Assembly (NCBI RefSeq): GCF_029087225.1
Contig: NZ_JARFJD010000030.1
Coordinates: 1-51,784, forward strand
Origin: Limnobacter olei
Lineage (GTDB): Bacteria > Pseudomonadota > Gammaproteobacteria > Burkholderiales > Burkholderiaceae_B
Direction of reading: 5' to 3'
DNA: 51,784 nucleotides
Positions within the stretch are counted from its first letter, which is position 1. Each line of letters starts with the position of its first letter. Shown here in pieces: positions 35,549-44,801 of the stretch. The notes under the pieces were generated by a model, which was not told where the DNA came from, searched no databases, and saw only the letters and a program-made list of their open reading frames with translations. The position numbers and the translations under genes are program-made.

Positions 35549-37609
35549 ATGCGCGTTCATGCTTCTTTCAAAATGCCTACCTTGTCTACAGGCCTGCTGT
35601 TGGCTTTTGCACCACTGGCTCAACCGGTGTTTGCAAACCCGGCACTCGGCAGCGTGGAAGTTCAGGCCCAACGCGAAGCACTGAGCGCAGCCAGTGTGCA
35701 AGTGGCCAAACAAAAGCTGAACCAGACAGCAGGCGGCACCGCAGTGGTTGATGCTGAAAGCTTTGAAGCAGGCAAAGCAGTGACCATCAAAGACATGCTG
35801 GACTTTACGCCCGGCGTATTTGCGCAAAGCCGGGTGAATGAAGAAGCACGGCTGAGCATTCGAGGCTCGGGCCTGTCGCGCACCTTTCACATGCGTGGCA
35901 TACGTCTTTTGCAAGATGGTATTCCAATTAACCTGGCAGACGGTGGCTCGGATTTTCAGGACATCGACCCATTGGCCCTGCAACACGTTGAAGTGTACAA
36001 AGGAGCCAATGCCTTGCAGTACGGTGCGGCAAACCTGGGCGGGGCCATTAATTTTGTGACACCCACCGGCTACACCACACCCAACAGCCTGTTGCGCCTG
36101 GATGCTGGCAGCCATGAATTTGCGCGCGCGCAATTTAAAACCGGCGATGTGCTGGGCAATTGGGATTATTTTGCATCGCTCTCGCAATTGCGTTCTGACG
36201 GGTTTCGGCAATTCAGTGGGCAAAAAAATACTCGTTTGAACGCCAATGCGAGTTTGAAGATTTCACCTCAACTGGAAACCCGTTTTTATGTGATTCACGG
36301 TGACCTGAACCAGGAACTGCCCGGCAACTTGACCAAGGTGCAGTTGCAAACCAACCCCACACAGGCCAATGCCGCGTCGGCCGCTGCCAATTCGCAGCGC
36401 GACTTTCTGATTACCCGCCTTGCCAACAAAACCACCTGGATTTCGCCAACAGGCGTCGAGTACAACGCGGGTGTGTATGCAGTGGACAAAAACCTTTACC
36501 ACCCCTTGAGCTTCGGTTTGATTGACCAGCAAACCCGCGATGTGGGTACCTTTGGCAACCGGATTGCACAAGGTGAATTGTGGGGTTTACGGCACGACAC
36601 CACCCTGGGTTATAACCTAGTGCACGGCATCACCGAGGCGCGCATATTCAACCATGTTCGCGGCGATCGAATCAGCCTTCGAAGCCATGAAGACCAGAAA
36701 GCCCACAACATGGAGTTGTACGGAGAAAGCCGCCTGCACCTGACTGATTCCGTGCAATGGATCAATGGCCTGCAATGGACCCACGCCAAACGCACGGCAG
36801 ACGATCAGTTTTTAAGCGATGGCGATGGAAGCTACCAACGCCGCTACGCGCAGTTCAGCCCGAAAACCGGCTTGCTTTGGCAGGCCAGCGAGACTGTGCA
36901 GGTGTACGGCAATTTGAGCCGCGCGTTCGAGCCACCCACATTCTCTGAAACAAGCCCCACGCGTGCGCTGGAGGCACAGGAATCGACGACGTTTGAATTG
37001 GGTACCCGCGGAGTGACCCAAGAAATTCGCTGGGACATCAGCGCCTACTACAGCCAGTTGAACAATGAGTTTGTGAGTTACCAACTCAACCCGCTGGTGC
37101 CGGGCCTGAGCGCAATTCTGAATGCAGACAACACGGTGCATCAAGGTATGGAGATTGGGCTTGCCGGGCCTTTCACGCGTGATTTGCTCAGGGCTGGCGA
37201 TACTTTGAACTGGCAACTGGCTTACACCTTTGGCCGATTCCGTTTTGACAATGACCGCGTGTACGGCAACGCCGCCATACCGGGAATTCCGGAACACTAT
37301 GTGCGGGCCAAACTGGACTACTCCAATACTTTGGGCTGGTCCCTGTCACCCAACATTGAATACGTGCCGCAAGGCTACTTTGTGGATTTGGCGAACACAC
37401 TGGCCTCAGACCCCTACCTGCTAGTGGGCTTGAATGCATCGTACAAATTCAGCGACACACTGCGCGTGTTTATGGATGCCCGCAATTTGACAGACAAAGT
37501 GTATGCCGCCACCACGGGTGTGATTGTGAATGCCAATGGGGCAGATTCAGCACAGTTTGCGCCGGGTGAAGGCAGGAGCATTTACGCGGGCGTTGAGGTG
37601 AAGTGGTGA
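35549..37609 (+). CDS. TonB-dependent siderophore receptor
   Basis: 686 residues. The plug has AVTIKDMLDFTPGVFAQSRVNEEARLSIRGSG, FHMRGIRLLQDGIPINLADGGSDFQDIDPLALQHVEVYKGANALQYGAANLGGAINFVTP. The C-terminus ends GVEVKW, an aromatic barrel terminus. The N-terminal signal peptide looks short of positive charge unless translation starts at 35549 rather than at the ATG at 35573. Ligand unknown; nothing points to a named siderophore. It faces regB and converges with a PepSY gene, so the neighbourhood is iron-linked. Confidence 0.9.
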   Translation: MRVHASFKMPTLSTGLLLAFAPLAQPVFANPALGSVEVQAQREALSAASVQVAKQKLNQTAGGTAVVDAESFEAGKAVTIKDMLDFTPGVFAQSRVNEEARLSIRGSGLSRTFHMRGIRLLQDGIPINLADGGSDFQDIDPLALQHVEVYKGANALQYGAANLGGAINFVTPTGYTTPNSLLRLDAGSHEFARAQFKTGDVLGNWDYFASLSQLRSDGFRQFSGQKNTRLNANASLKISPQLETRFYVIHGDLNQELPGNLTKVQLQTNPTQANAASAAANSQRDFLITRLANKTTWISPTGVEYNAGVYAVDKNLYHPLSFGLIDQQTRDVGTFGNRIAQGELWGLRHDTTLGYNLVHGITEARIFNHVRGDRISLRSHEDQKAHNMELYGESRLHLTDSVQWINGLQWTHAKRTADDQFLSDGDGSYQRRYAQFSPKTGLLWQASETVQVYGNLSRAFEPPTFSETSPTRALEAQESTTFELGTRGVTQEIRWDISAYYSQLNNEFVSYQLNPLVPGLSAILNADNTVHQGMEIGLAGPFTRDLLRAGDTLNWQLAYTFGRFRFDNDRVYGNAAIPGIPEHYVRAKLDYSNTLGWSLSPNIEYVPQGYFVDLANTLASDPYLLVGLNASYKFSDTLRVFMDARNLTDKVYAATTGVIVNANGADSAQFAPGEGRSIYAGVEVKW

Positions 37610-37631
37610 GGTGAAGTGAGTGAACAAGGGA

Positions 37632-37808
37632 GGTGAAGGTACATTCTTGTTGTGCCGGCTTTGCACGGCTTCCCGGCGGATTCGCAGCGCGGGGCGACTC
37701 CGTAAGGAGTCGATGCGAAGACGCCAAAGCGTTGCGCATGCCCCAAGCCAGAAGCATCAAGCCGGAACCAGAAGACTTGCTTAGGCACAACAAGAATTTA
37801 CTTTTACC
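37632..37808. repeat. 177-bp foldback element between converging genes
   Basis: Outer arms 37632-37656 and 37784-37808 can pair over 25 positions as RNA, with two G-U pairs and one mismatch. The inner 14 bp (ATTCTTGTTGTGCC / GGCACAACAAGAAT) are perfect. Nested stems: CCGGCTT (37655-37661)/AAGCCGG (37759-37765); TTCGCA (37681-37686)/TGCGAA (37714-37719); CGACTCC-GTAA-GGAGTCG (37695-37712), with a GNRA-type loop. No clear target duplication. It could be a bidirectional terminator, a MITE-like palindrome or a structured RNA. Confidence 0.7.
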
Positions 37809-37837
37809 TCACCTGTGACTCCAATCTCAAGCACAAA

Positions 37838-39298
37838 TCACTTACGCCGACTCCGCAGTCCAAACCCGGCCATCATCACCATGGCCAGCACAACCACCAC
37901 GCACATCACGATGTTTTGCACATCGCGCCCCAATCCACCCAGAAAGCTCCATTTGTGAAGCATGCTGAAACTCCAGATCTCGGGTTTCGCTGAATTCAGG
38001 GTCATGTCAGCCAGCACGCCTGTGGCTGTGTCCACAAAAACGCTGGCATTCAAGGGTGCGCGGTACTCAAACTTCCACACCGGCAAGCGCTTGTTTCGAA
38101 AGTCGTAATCGCCGCCAAAGCGCGTGACTAAACTCACTTTTATAACAGCCTCGCGCGGAAGGCCCGTGTGGAGCTGCGCAAGTTGATGAGCCATTTCACG
38201 ATCGCCGTCTTGCCACAACAAACCAGTGTTCGCATTCAGATAAATGGCGGGGCCTGTTGGCTGAACACCGTCAAAGCGCGCATTGCGTATGGCTTGTGGA
38301 TTATCAGGCAGACCATTTTTTGGAAGAGGCAAAGCGAGGCGATACAACAGCTCGCCATTCTGGTTTGCAACCAGCGATAAACCTGTCACTGGTAAATCTC
38401 GAGTCATTTCAGCCCAGTTGGAATGAAGCGGGAAGTGCAATTTTTGCAGGTCAATTGCCGGGCGCATGGCCAGCTTCGATTGCTCCTCAGGCCAACCATG
38501 CTGCACCACGTGGTACACACCGCTGAAAGAAAACATCAACACAGGCACCACCAGCACATAGCCTGCTATTCGGTGCCAACCCTTGGCGCCCGCTGCACGT
38601 ACCTTTCGTCGAATCAACACCAGCATGGCCAAACCACTACAAGCCATCGTGAACAGCACACCTACCAGCACAGCGATCAACCACACACGGGGTGTCTCGG
38701 CCGCACTGGGCATCCAGCTCCAGGTGTGAAGCCACTGAAACACCGTTTGAACCCGGTGCTTGGTGTTGTCCGAAACCGCCGCCAAAGAAGCAGCTTCTGT
38801 GTACACATAGGCGTTCAGGCCATCGGCCTGATCAAATTGCACCCGGTACACCGGCAACAAGCGGTTTACCGCTGGATAGTCATTGGAAAATTTCTCAATG
38901 CGCTCCACCTTGGCGATTTCTGCGTAAGGTGCATTCAAATAGTGACGGGCCAAAAAAGCTGCATAAACCGGATCGTGATTGGGCAACTCCAGCCCGGTGT
39001 TCAAGTCGAAATAGCGCCTGGGTGCAAATTGCGATTCAGTGATTTGTAACAAATTGGCCGATTCCGCCACCACCAACCGAACAGACTGTGCCTGTTCAAC
39101 CCCAGCCTTTTTCAGGATTTGTTCAAGAGGCAATGCGTCTTGCAGATTCAATACACGTTGGGGTGGCGCGAACACCTTCTGTTGCACGCCAAAAGTGGTA
39201 AGCCAGGGGTGCAACAAACCCGACACGCCCCACAGCAACATGGCGGCAAAGCCGAACAACGCCAATGCGCGGTGCAGTTTCAATAACTTGATTTTCAT
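37838..39298 (-). CDS. PepSY-associated membrane protein
   Basis: 486 residues. PepSY_TM layout: an N-terminal helix (LLKLHRALALFGFAAMLLWGVSGLLHP), two central spans (VWLIAVLVGVLFTMACSGLAMLVLI and HRIAGYVLVVPVLMFSFSGVYHV), and a C-terminal span, with large periplasmic domains between them. Conserved His in helices (LHRALA, WLHTWSW, HRIAGY, LHKWSFLGG) suggest haem or metal binding. Members near siderophore receptors are thought to help ferric reduction, which fits the adjacent TonB receptor. The ATG at 39298 is preferred over an upstream frame extension. Confidence 0.88.
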   Translation of the reverse strand: MKIKLLKLHRALALFGFAAMLLWGVSGLLHPWLTTFGVQQKVFAPPQRVLNLQDALPLEQILKKAGVEQAQSVRLVVAESANLLQITESQFAPRRYFDLNTGLELPNHDPVYAAFLARHYLNAPYAEIAKVERIEKFSNDYPAVNRLLPVYRVQFDQADGLNAYVYTEAASLAAVSDNTKHRVQTVFQWLHTWSWMPSAAETPRVWLIAVLVGVLFTMACSGLAMLVLIRRKVRAAGAKGWHRIAGYVLVVPVLMFSFSGVYHVVQHGWPEEQSKLAMRPAIDLQKLHFPLHSNWAEMTRDLPVTGLSLVANQNGELLYRLALPLPKNGLPDNPQAIRNARFDGVQPTGPAIYLNANTGLLWQDGDREMAHQLAQLHTGLPREAVIKVSLVTRFGGDYDFRNKRLPVWKFEYRAPLNASVFVDTATGVLADMTLNSAKPEIWSFSMLHKWSFLGGLGRDVQNIVMCVVVVLAMVMMAGFGLRSRRK

Positions 39299-39382
39299 GG
39301 TGGAATTCACGCTTGCCCAAACAAGCACGAATTATCCGGCAGTGTTTGCAGACAAGGCTGCGACATATCGTCGCAGGGAAAC

Positions 39383-40288
39383 TTATGCGCCACGCACTTT
39401 GGTCACCATGTCGATGAAAGCGCGCAACTTCAACTGCGCTTGCGTGCGTGCTGGAAAGTACAAATACAAACCTGAGGTTTTCGGAATGAACTCGCTCAGC
39501 ACAGGCACCAGGCTGCCCTCTGCCAACTCGCGCTCTACCTCGTACTGCGCCACGTAGGCCAAACCCAAACCCTGGCGTGCAAAGTTGATCAGGATATCCC
39601 GGTTGTTCACCACCACCGGGCTTGGCAAGTCTACAAAAAACTGCCGCTTGCTACGGACAAACTCCCAACGGTGAAAGGTACCGCTGGTCACGAAGCGGTA
39701 CATGATTGCATCGTGTTGCTGCAAATCCTCAGGCTTTGCAGGTTTGCCATGGCGCTTGAAATATTCCGGGCTGCCCACCACATGAAAAGCCAGATCGGGA
39801 GTCAGGCGCACGCCCACCATGTCCTTGTCTACCGATTCGCCCAAGCGAATACCTGCATCGTAGCGACCTTCCAGCAAATCGGTCAGGCCTTCATCAATCG
39901 TGATATCCAGTTTCACATCCGGGTACTTCTGGCGGAACTCGGCCACAATAGGCTCGACCAAATAGGTGCAGGCCGATCGTTTCATATTCAGTCGAAGCGT
40001 GCCGATCGGCTTTTCCCGAAATTGTCCCAAAGCGGCAATTGCCTCATCAATTTCCTGCGTAGCGGGGTTCAAACGCGAGAACAAAGCCTGCCCTGCTTCG
40101 GTCAAAGCAACTTTGCGGGTGGTCCGCTGAAACAACACCACGCCATGGCGTTCTTCCAGCACCCGAATCGCCTTGCTCACCGCTGTGGGCGTAATGCCCA
40201 ACTGCGCGGCCGCCAATGTAAAACTGCTGTGTTCAGCCACAGTTAAAAACACCGGAATGCCGTCCAGCAGGTCTTTGTCGAGCACCAT
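39383..40288 (-). CDS. LysR-family transcriptional regulator
   Basis: 301 residues. Winged helix: LLDGIPVFLTVAEHSSFTLAAAQLGITPTAVSKAIRVLEERHGVVLFQRTTRKVALTEAG, in the CrgA-like branch. The effector-binding part contains DLLEGRYDAGIRLGESVDKDMVGVRL. The start at 40288 has AGGGA 7 bp upstream. It diverges from the molybdenum hydroxylase operon by 155 bp, the classic LysR arrangement, so the operon is its likely target. Confidence 0.92.
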   Translation of the reverse strand: MVLDKDLLDGIPVFLTVAEHSSFTLAAAQLGITPTAVSKAIRVLEERHGVVLFQRTTRKVALTEAGQALFSRLNPATQEIDEAIAALGQFREKPIGTLRLNMKRSACTYLVEPIVAEFRQKYPDVKLDITIDEGLTDLLEGRYDAGIRLGESVDKDMVGVRLTPDLAFHVVGSPEYFKRHGKPAKPEDLQQHDAIMYRFVTSGTFHRWEFVRSKRQFFVDLPSPVVVNNRDILINFARQGLGLAYVAQYEVERELAEGSLVPVLSEFIPKTSGLYLYFPARTQAQLKLRAFIDMVTKVRGA

Positions 40289-40443
40289 GAACAATTCCCT
40301 ATTGTGAACCTTACGTTGATAACCAATACACCATATCCGTCTTTATCTTGATAATCAAGGGGGCTAGACTTCGACAATGGGTGCACCGCAGCATTTGTCA
40401 TGCTGCGCCCGAATAATTCGAATTTTCAAGATCCGGAGGTTGT
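40289..40443. promoter_or_regulatory. Divergent control region of lysR and iorA
   Basis: Three palindromes: CTTGAT-A-ATCAAG (40347-40359); a leader hairpin GCAGCAT-TTGTC-ATGCTGC (40388-40406); AATTCGAATT (40415-40424). The first suits a LysR site. The hairpin lies close before the iorA Shine-Dalgarno (CCGGAGG) and could affect its translation. Confidence 0.5.
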
Positions 40444-40902
40444 ATGGTTGACTTTGAGGTGAACGGCAAAGCCGTCCGCGTGGATGTGGATGGCGATACA
40501 CCCCTTCTGTGGGTACTTCGCGACGACCTGGACATGACAGGCACCAAATTTGGCTGCGGCATGGGCCTTTGTGGCGCGTGCACCGCACATGTTGACGGTG
40601 AACCGGTGCGCAGCTGCTCAACCCCCGTGTCCGCCGTGGCGGGCAAAAAAGTAACCACGATTGAAGCTATGCAAAACGACAAAGTGGGCACAGCCGTGCA
40701 GGCGGCCTGGCAAAAGCTCGACGTGGTGCAGTGCGGTTATTGCCAATCGGGGCAAATCATGTCGGCCACTGCGTTGCTAGCCAGCAACCCAAAGCCCACC
40801 GACGAGGACATTGACTCAGCCATGGCAGGCAATGTGTGCCGCTGCGCCACCTATGTTCGCATTCGCGCGGCCATTCACGAAGCCGCCAAAACATTGGCTT
40901 AA
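40444..40902 (+). CDS. iorA: Two-[2Fe-2S] small subunit of a xanthine-oxidase-family enzyme (isoquinoline 1-oxidoreductase type)
   Basis: 152 residues. Both clusters are complete: Cys38, Cys43, Cys46 and Cys58 (plant-ferredoxin type, in [11 protein letters not shown] and SCSTP), and Cys97, Cys100, Cys132 and Cys134 (CGYC and CRC). It passes electrons from the molybdenum site of the large subunit to an outside acceptor. It overlaps nothing and lies 12 bp before iorB. No cytochrome or FAD subunit is adjacent, so the acceptor is unknown. Confidence 0.93.
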   Translation: MVDFEVNGKAVRVDVDGDTPLLWVLRDDLDMTGTKFGCGMGLCGACTAHVDGEPVRSCSTPVSAVAGKKVTTIEAMQNDKVGTAVQAAWQKLDVVQCGYCQSGQIMSATALLASNPKPTDEDIDSAMAGNVCRCATYVRIRAAIHEAAKTLA

Positions 40903-40914
40903 GGAGAAACATTC

Positions 40915-43122
40915 ATGCGCATCATCACCAACGTTTCTCGCCGCGACTTTCTGAAAGCAGGCGCTGGCTTAACACTTGCGGTCAGCATCCCCACCGCGTT
41001 CGCATCCAACAAGCTGAAAGCGGGCGGCCCCGGATTTGCAGGCAGCGCAGTTCAGGCAGGCCCCTTCGCACCCAACGCGTTTGTAACCATTGCCAGCGAC
41101 AACACCATCACCGTGTTTTCCAAACACCTAGAGATGGGTCAGGGCGTATACACCGGCCTTGCCACTCTGGTGGCCGAGGAACTGGATGCCGATTGGTCGA
41201 CAGTCAAAGTGGAAGGCGCAGCCGCCGACGCCACGCGCTACAGCAACCTGTTCTTCGGCGTTCAAGCCACCGGGGGAAGCACTGCGATTGCCAACTCATT
41301 TGAACAAATGCGATCGGCAGGCGCCGCAGCACGTGCCATGTTAGTGAATGCCGCGGCCGCGCAATGGAAGGTAGCTGCCAGTGAAATCACGGTGGCCAAC
41401 AGCGTGGTTTCTCACGCCAAAAGCAATCGGAAAGCCACCTTTGGTGAATTGGCCGAAGCAGCCAGCAAGCAGCCCGTGCCCGAGAAAGTGGTGTTGAAAG
41501 ATGCGAAAGATTTCAAACTGATCGGTAAAACCGCCCCCCGAAAAGACAGTGTAGCCAAAACCAACGGCACCGCTGTATTTACGCAAGACATGAAGCTGTC
41601 CGGCATGCTGGTGGCTGTTGTGGCACATCCCCCCAGGTTCGGTGGCACAGTGAAAAAAGTGGATGACAAGGCGGCACGCGCAGTCAAGGGCGTGTCCGAC
41701 GTGGTCACCATTCCCAGTGGCGTGGCCGTGTTGGCCAACAACTACTGGACTGCAAAAAAAGGCCGGGATGCATTGAACATTGAATGGGATTTCTCCAAAG
41801 CTTACAACGGCACCACTGAACAGATTGACACGGACTACACCAAGCTGCTGGACAAGCCGGGCGCGGTTGCCCGCAAGCAAGGCGATGCTGCAGGTCAATT
41901 GGCCAAAGGAAAAAATAACCTGCAAGCTGAATTCCATTTTCCGTTTCTTGCCCATGCAGCCATGGAACCCCTGAACTGCCTGATCAAGCTGGACAAAGAT
42001 GGTGTAGAAGTGTGGAACGGCGAACAAATGCAAACGCCCGACCAAGCCGCTTTGGCCAATGTACTGGGGCTGAAGCCAGAGCAGGTGAAGCTGAACATGT
42101 TGTATGCTGGGGGCAGTTTTGGCCGCCGCGCCAGCTCACAAGCCGATTACCTGGTTGAAGCCGCCCACATTGTGAAAGCCATCAAAGGCAAAGCCCCAGT
42201 GAAACTGGTGTGGAGCCGTGAAGATGATATGAAGGCCGGCTACTACCGGCCCGCGTATGTGCACCGCGTGCGTGCCGCATTGGGCCCGAATGGCCAGCCA
42301 ATTGCCTGGGAGAACCGGATTGTAGGCCAATCCATCATTAAAGGCTCACCCTTCGAAGCCGTCATGGTCAAAGATGGCGTGGATGCCACTTCGGTGGAGG
42401 GGTCTGCAAACCTGCCTTATCAAATTCCAAATATGCTGGTGGACTTGCACACCACCAACGACCAGGTTCAGGTACCCGTTCTGTGGTGGAGAGCCGTGGG
42501 TTCTACACACACGGCTTATGCCACCGAAGTATTTCTCGACGAACTGGCGGAGCAAGCCAAACAAGACCCGGTCAAATACAGGCAAGCTCTGCTTAGCAAG
42601 CACCCCCGCCATGCCGGGGTGTTGAAACTGGCAGCCGAGAAAGCAGGTTGGGGCAGCACACTCGCGCCTGCTGCCGATGGCGCCAAACGTGGCCGTGGCA
42701 TTGCGGTGCATGAATCGTTCAATAGTTTTGTAGCACAGGTTGTTGAAGTAACTGTTCAGAAGGATGGCAACTTCAAGGTAGACCGCGTGGTGTGCGCCGT
42801 GGATTGCGGCGTGGTGGTGAATCCAGATGTGGTGAAAGCGCAGATGGAGGGCAGCATTGGATTCGCGCTGTCTGCCGCGCTAATGGGAGAAATCACCCTG
42901 AAGAACGGTGAAGTGCAGCAGTCGAACTACCACGACTACCCAGTGTTGCGCATCAACGAAATGCCCAAGGTCGAAGTGCACATGGTTCAGTCTGGCGAAA
43001 AGCCAACCGGTGTGGGCGAACCCGGGGTTCCACCATTGGCACCGGCATTGGCCAACGCCTTGTTCAATGCAACCGGCAAGCGCATTCGCAAACTGCCGAT
43101 TGGTGAACAACTGAAAGCGTAA
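40915..43122 (+). CDS. iorB: Molybdopterin-binding large subunit, isoquinoline 1-oxidoreductase (IorB) type
   Basis: 735 residues. It begins with a Tat signal (SRRDFLKAGAG, Arg9-Arg10), so the folded enzyme with cofactor is exported, with IorA carried along. The Mo-binding domain includes SFGRRASSQADY, the LWWRAVGSTHTAYATEVFLDE segment and, near the end, GVGEPGVPPLAPALANAL with the catalytic Glu about residue 702. Hydroxylation of an N-heteroaromatic or oxidation of an aldehyde is possible; the real substrate is unknown. Translated as one long chain with no separate medium subunit. Confidence 0.94.
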   Translation: MRIITNVSRRDFLKAGAGLTLAVSIPTAFASNKLKAGGPGFAGSAVQAGPFAPNAFVTIASDNTITVFSKHLEMGQGVYTGLATLVAEELDADWSTVKVEGAAADATRYSNLFFGVQATGGSTAIANSFEQMRSAGAAARAMLVNAAAAQWKVAASEITVANSVVSHAKSNRKATFGELAEAASKQPVPEKVVLKDAKDFKLIGKTAPRKDSVAKTNGTAVFTQDMKLSGMLVAVVAHPPRFGGTVKKVDDKAARAVKGVSDVVTIPSGVAVLANNYWTAKKGRDALNIEWDFSKAYNGTTEQIDTDYTKLLDKPGAVARKQGDAAGQLAKGKNNLQAEFHFPFLAHAAMEPLNCLIKLDKDGVEVWNGEQMQTPDQAALANVLGLKPEQVKLNMLYAGGSFGRRASSQADYLVEAAHIVKAIKGKAPVKLVWSREDDMKAGYYRPAYVHRVRAALGPNGQPIAWENRIVGQSIIKGSPFEAVMVKDGVDATSVEGSANLPYQIPNMLVDLHTTNDQVQVPVLWWRAVGSTHTAYATEVFLDELAEQAKQDPVKYRQALLSKHPRHAGVLKLAAEKAGWGSTLAPAADGAKRGRGIAVHESFNSFVAQVVEVTVQKDGNFKVDRVVCAVDCGVVVNPDVVKAQMEGSIGFALSAALMGEITLKNGEVQQSNYHDYPVLRINEMPKVEVHMVQSGEKPTGVGEPGVPPLAPALANALFNATGKRIRKLPIGEQLKA

Positions 43123-43134
43123 AGGAGCAGCAAC

Positions 43135-44157
43135 ATGGAAAGTCTTGATCTTGAAGTGTTGCAGCGGGCACACCGGTGGCTTGAAAACGGCCACGGTGTG
43201 GTGCTGGCGACGGTGGTGCGCACTTGGGGCTCTTCCCCCAGACCACCCGGCTCGCTGCTAGCCTTGCGCGACGACGGCCATGCCGTTGGCAGTGTATCGG
43301 GTGGTTGCATTGAAGACGATTTAATTGACCGCCTGTTGAACAAAGACGGCTTCCCGGTGCAACCCCAACTGGTGAGTTATGGTGTGGGTGCAGAGCAGGC
43401 CCGGCGCTTCGGCTTGCCCTGCGGTGGCACCATGGAACTGGTGCTTGAGCCCCTGGCTGCAGCCAATGAATTGACCGATTTGCTGAACGCATTGAAAGCA
43501 GGAAAACTGGTGCAGCGCAGCCTGAACATAAAAACAGGCGAACGCAAACTGGAGCCCACCCACCCCGAGCAGGGTTTGGTGTTCGATGGCACCACACTGA
43601 TCAGTGTATTCGGCCCACGCTACCGCCTGTTGCTGATTGGTGCAGGCCAGTTAAGCCAGCAACTGGCGCGCATGGCCGTGGCACTCGACTTTGCTGTCAC
43701 AGTATGCGACCCACGTGAAGAATACGCCGATGAATGGAATGAGCCGGGCACCACGTTGACACGAGAAATGCCCGACGATGTGGTGCTTGCGATGAAACCC
43801 GACGCACGCATGGCCGTGATTGCATTGACCCACGACCCCAAGCTGGACGACCTTGCCTTGATGGAAGCCCTGCAAGGCCCTGCATTTTATGTGGCTGCGC
43901 TGGGTTCGCGCCGCAACAACGAAACCCGCCGAACCCGCCTTCTGGAATTTGGCGTGAGCGAAGAGCAGGCCGCAACCTTGCGCGGCCCCGCGGGTATTTA
44001 CATTGGCAGCCGCACACCGGCTGAAATCGCTGTTTCAATTGCCGCCGAACTGGTGGCCATGAAAAACGGCGTTGCCGGCGACAAGGTGTTGAACGTAGCG
44101 CAAGCCAAAGCCGCACTTAAAGTGGCTGCTGACACCTTGAGCGCCTGCGCAAAATGA
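43135..44157 (+). CDS. xdhC: XdhC-family molybdenum cofactor insertion protein
   Basis: 340 residues. XdhC/CoxI domain near the N-terminus (GHGVVLATVVRTWGSSPRPPGSLLALRDDG and GSVSGGCIEDDLI), then a Rossmann part (LLLIGAGQLSQQLARMAVALDFAVTVCDPREEY) and YVAALGSRRNNETRRTRLLEFG. XdhC proteins bind the Mo cofactor, promote its sulfuration and load it into xanthine-oxidase-family enzymes. It lies 12 bp after iorB, so it is a dedicated chaperone for this enzyme. Confidence 0.93.
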   Translation: MESLDLEVLQRAHRWLENGHGVVLATVVRTWGSSPRPPGSLLALRDDGHAVGSVSGGCIEDDLIDRLLNKDGFPVQPQLVSYGVGAEQARRFGLPCGGTMELVLEPLAAANELTDLLNALKAGKLVQRSLNIKTGERKLEPTHPEQGLVFDGTTLISVFGPRYRLLLIGAGQLSQQLARMAVALDFAVTVCDPREEYADEWNEPGTTLTREMPDDVVLAMKPDARMAVIALTHDPKLDDLALMEALQGPAFYVAALGSRRNNETRRTRLLEFGVSEEQAATLRGPAGIYIGSRTPAEIAVSIAAELVAMKNGVAGDKVLNVAQAKAALKVAADTLSACAK

Positions 44158-44170
44158 AAAAGCCCAGGCC

Positions 44171-44764
44171 ATGATTCAGGGTATTTTGCTGGCCGCAGGC
44201 CGGGGCCAGCGCTTTGACCCCAGCGGAGAGAAGGACAAGCTGCTGCAACTTCGCCCCGATTCTGGCAAGCCTGTGTTGTGGCACAGTGGCAGCACCATGA
44301 GCAAGATGCTGCCCGGCACACTGGCTGTTATTCAAGGCCACCAACCCAAGCGTGTGCATTGCCTGTTCGATGCAGGCTGCGAAGTGTTGATCAGCCCGGA
44401 AGCACAGCACGGCATGGGCAGCGCACTGGCTGCGGCAGTGAAGCATAGCGTGGAGAAAAAACCAGGCATCACCGGGTTCATCATTTCGCTGGGGGATATG
44501 CCGTGGGTGCCCGTTGAAGCAATTGCTCTGGTGCACGCTGAACTCTTGAAAGTGAATGCACAGGAATTACATGCCGTGGCCCCCTGCTTTGAAGGCAAGC
44601 GTGGGCACCCAGTGGGGCTAACACGCGCATGGGCAGGTTCCCTGATTGCCTTGCAAGGTGATGTGGGTGCCAAACATTTGCTGCGCAACGCCGACATGAT
44701 TGCGATTAACTGGCCAAGCGCTGATGTGTTGCAAGACGTGGATGTACCAGAGGACCTCGCGTAG
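44171..44764 (+). CDS. mocA: MocA-like molybdenum cofactor cytidylyltransferase
   Basis: 197 residues. N-terminal nucleotidyltransferase signature GILLAAGRGQRFDPSGEKDKLLQL, GMGSALAAAV and IISLGDMPWVP, followed by HAVAPCFEGKRGHPVGLTR. MocA converts Mo-molybdopterin to the cytosine dinucleotide form used by many bacterial xanthine-oxidase-family enzymes. Placed 13 bp after xdhC in the same operon, it supports an MCD cofactor for IorAB. Confidence 0.88.
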   Translation: MIQGILLAAGRGQRFDPSGEKDKLLQLRPDSGKPVLWHSGSTMSKMLPGTLAVIQGHQPKRVHCLFDAGCEVLISPEAQHGMGSALAAAVKHSVEKKPGITGFIISLGDMPWVPVEAIALVHAELLKVNAQELHAVAPCFEGKRGHPVGLTRAWAGSLIALQGDVGAKHLLRNADMIAINWPSADVLQDVDVPEDLA

Positions 44765-44801
44765 AATCAGGATCTTCGTTCAAGGTAGCCGCAGCACACA
44801 C

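Noticed and set aside
35420-36223. 267-codon minus-strand frame
   Set aside because: Opposite the TonB receptor plug, whose motifs are clear; no support for the antisense product.
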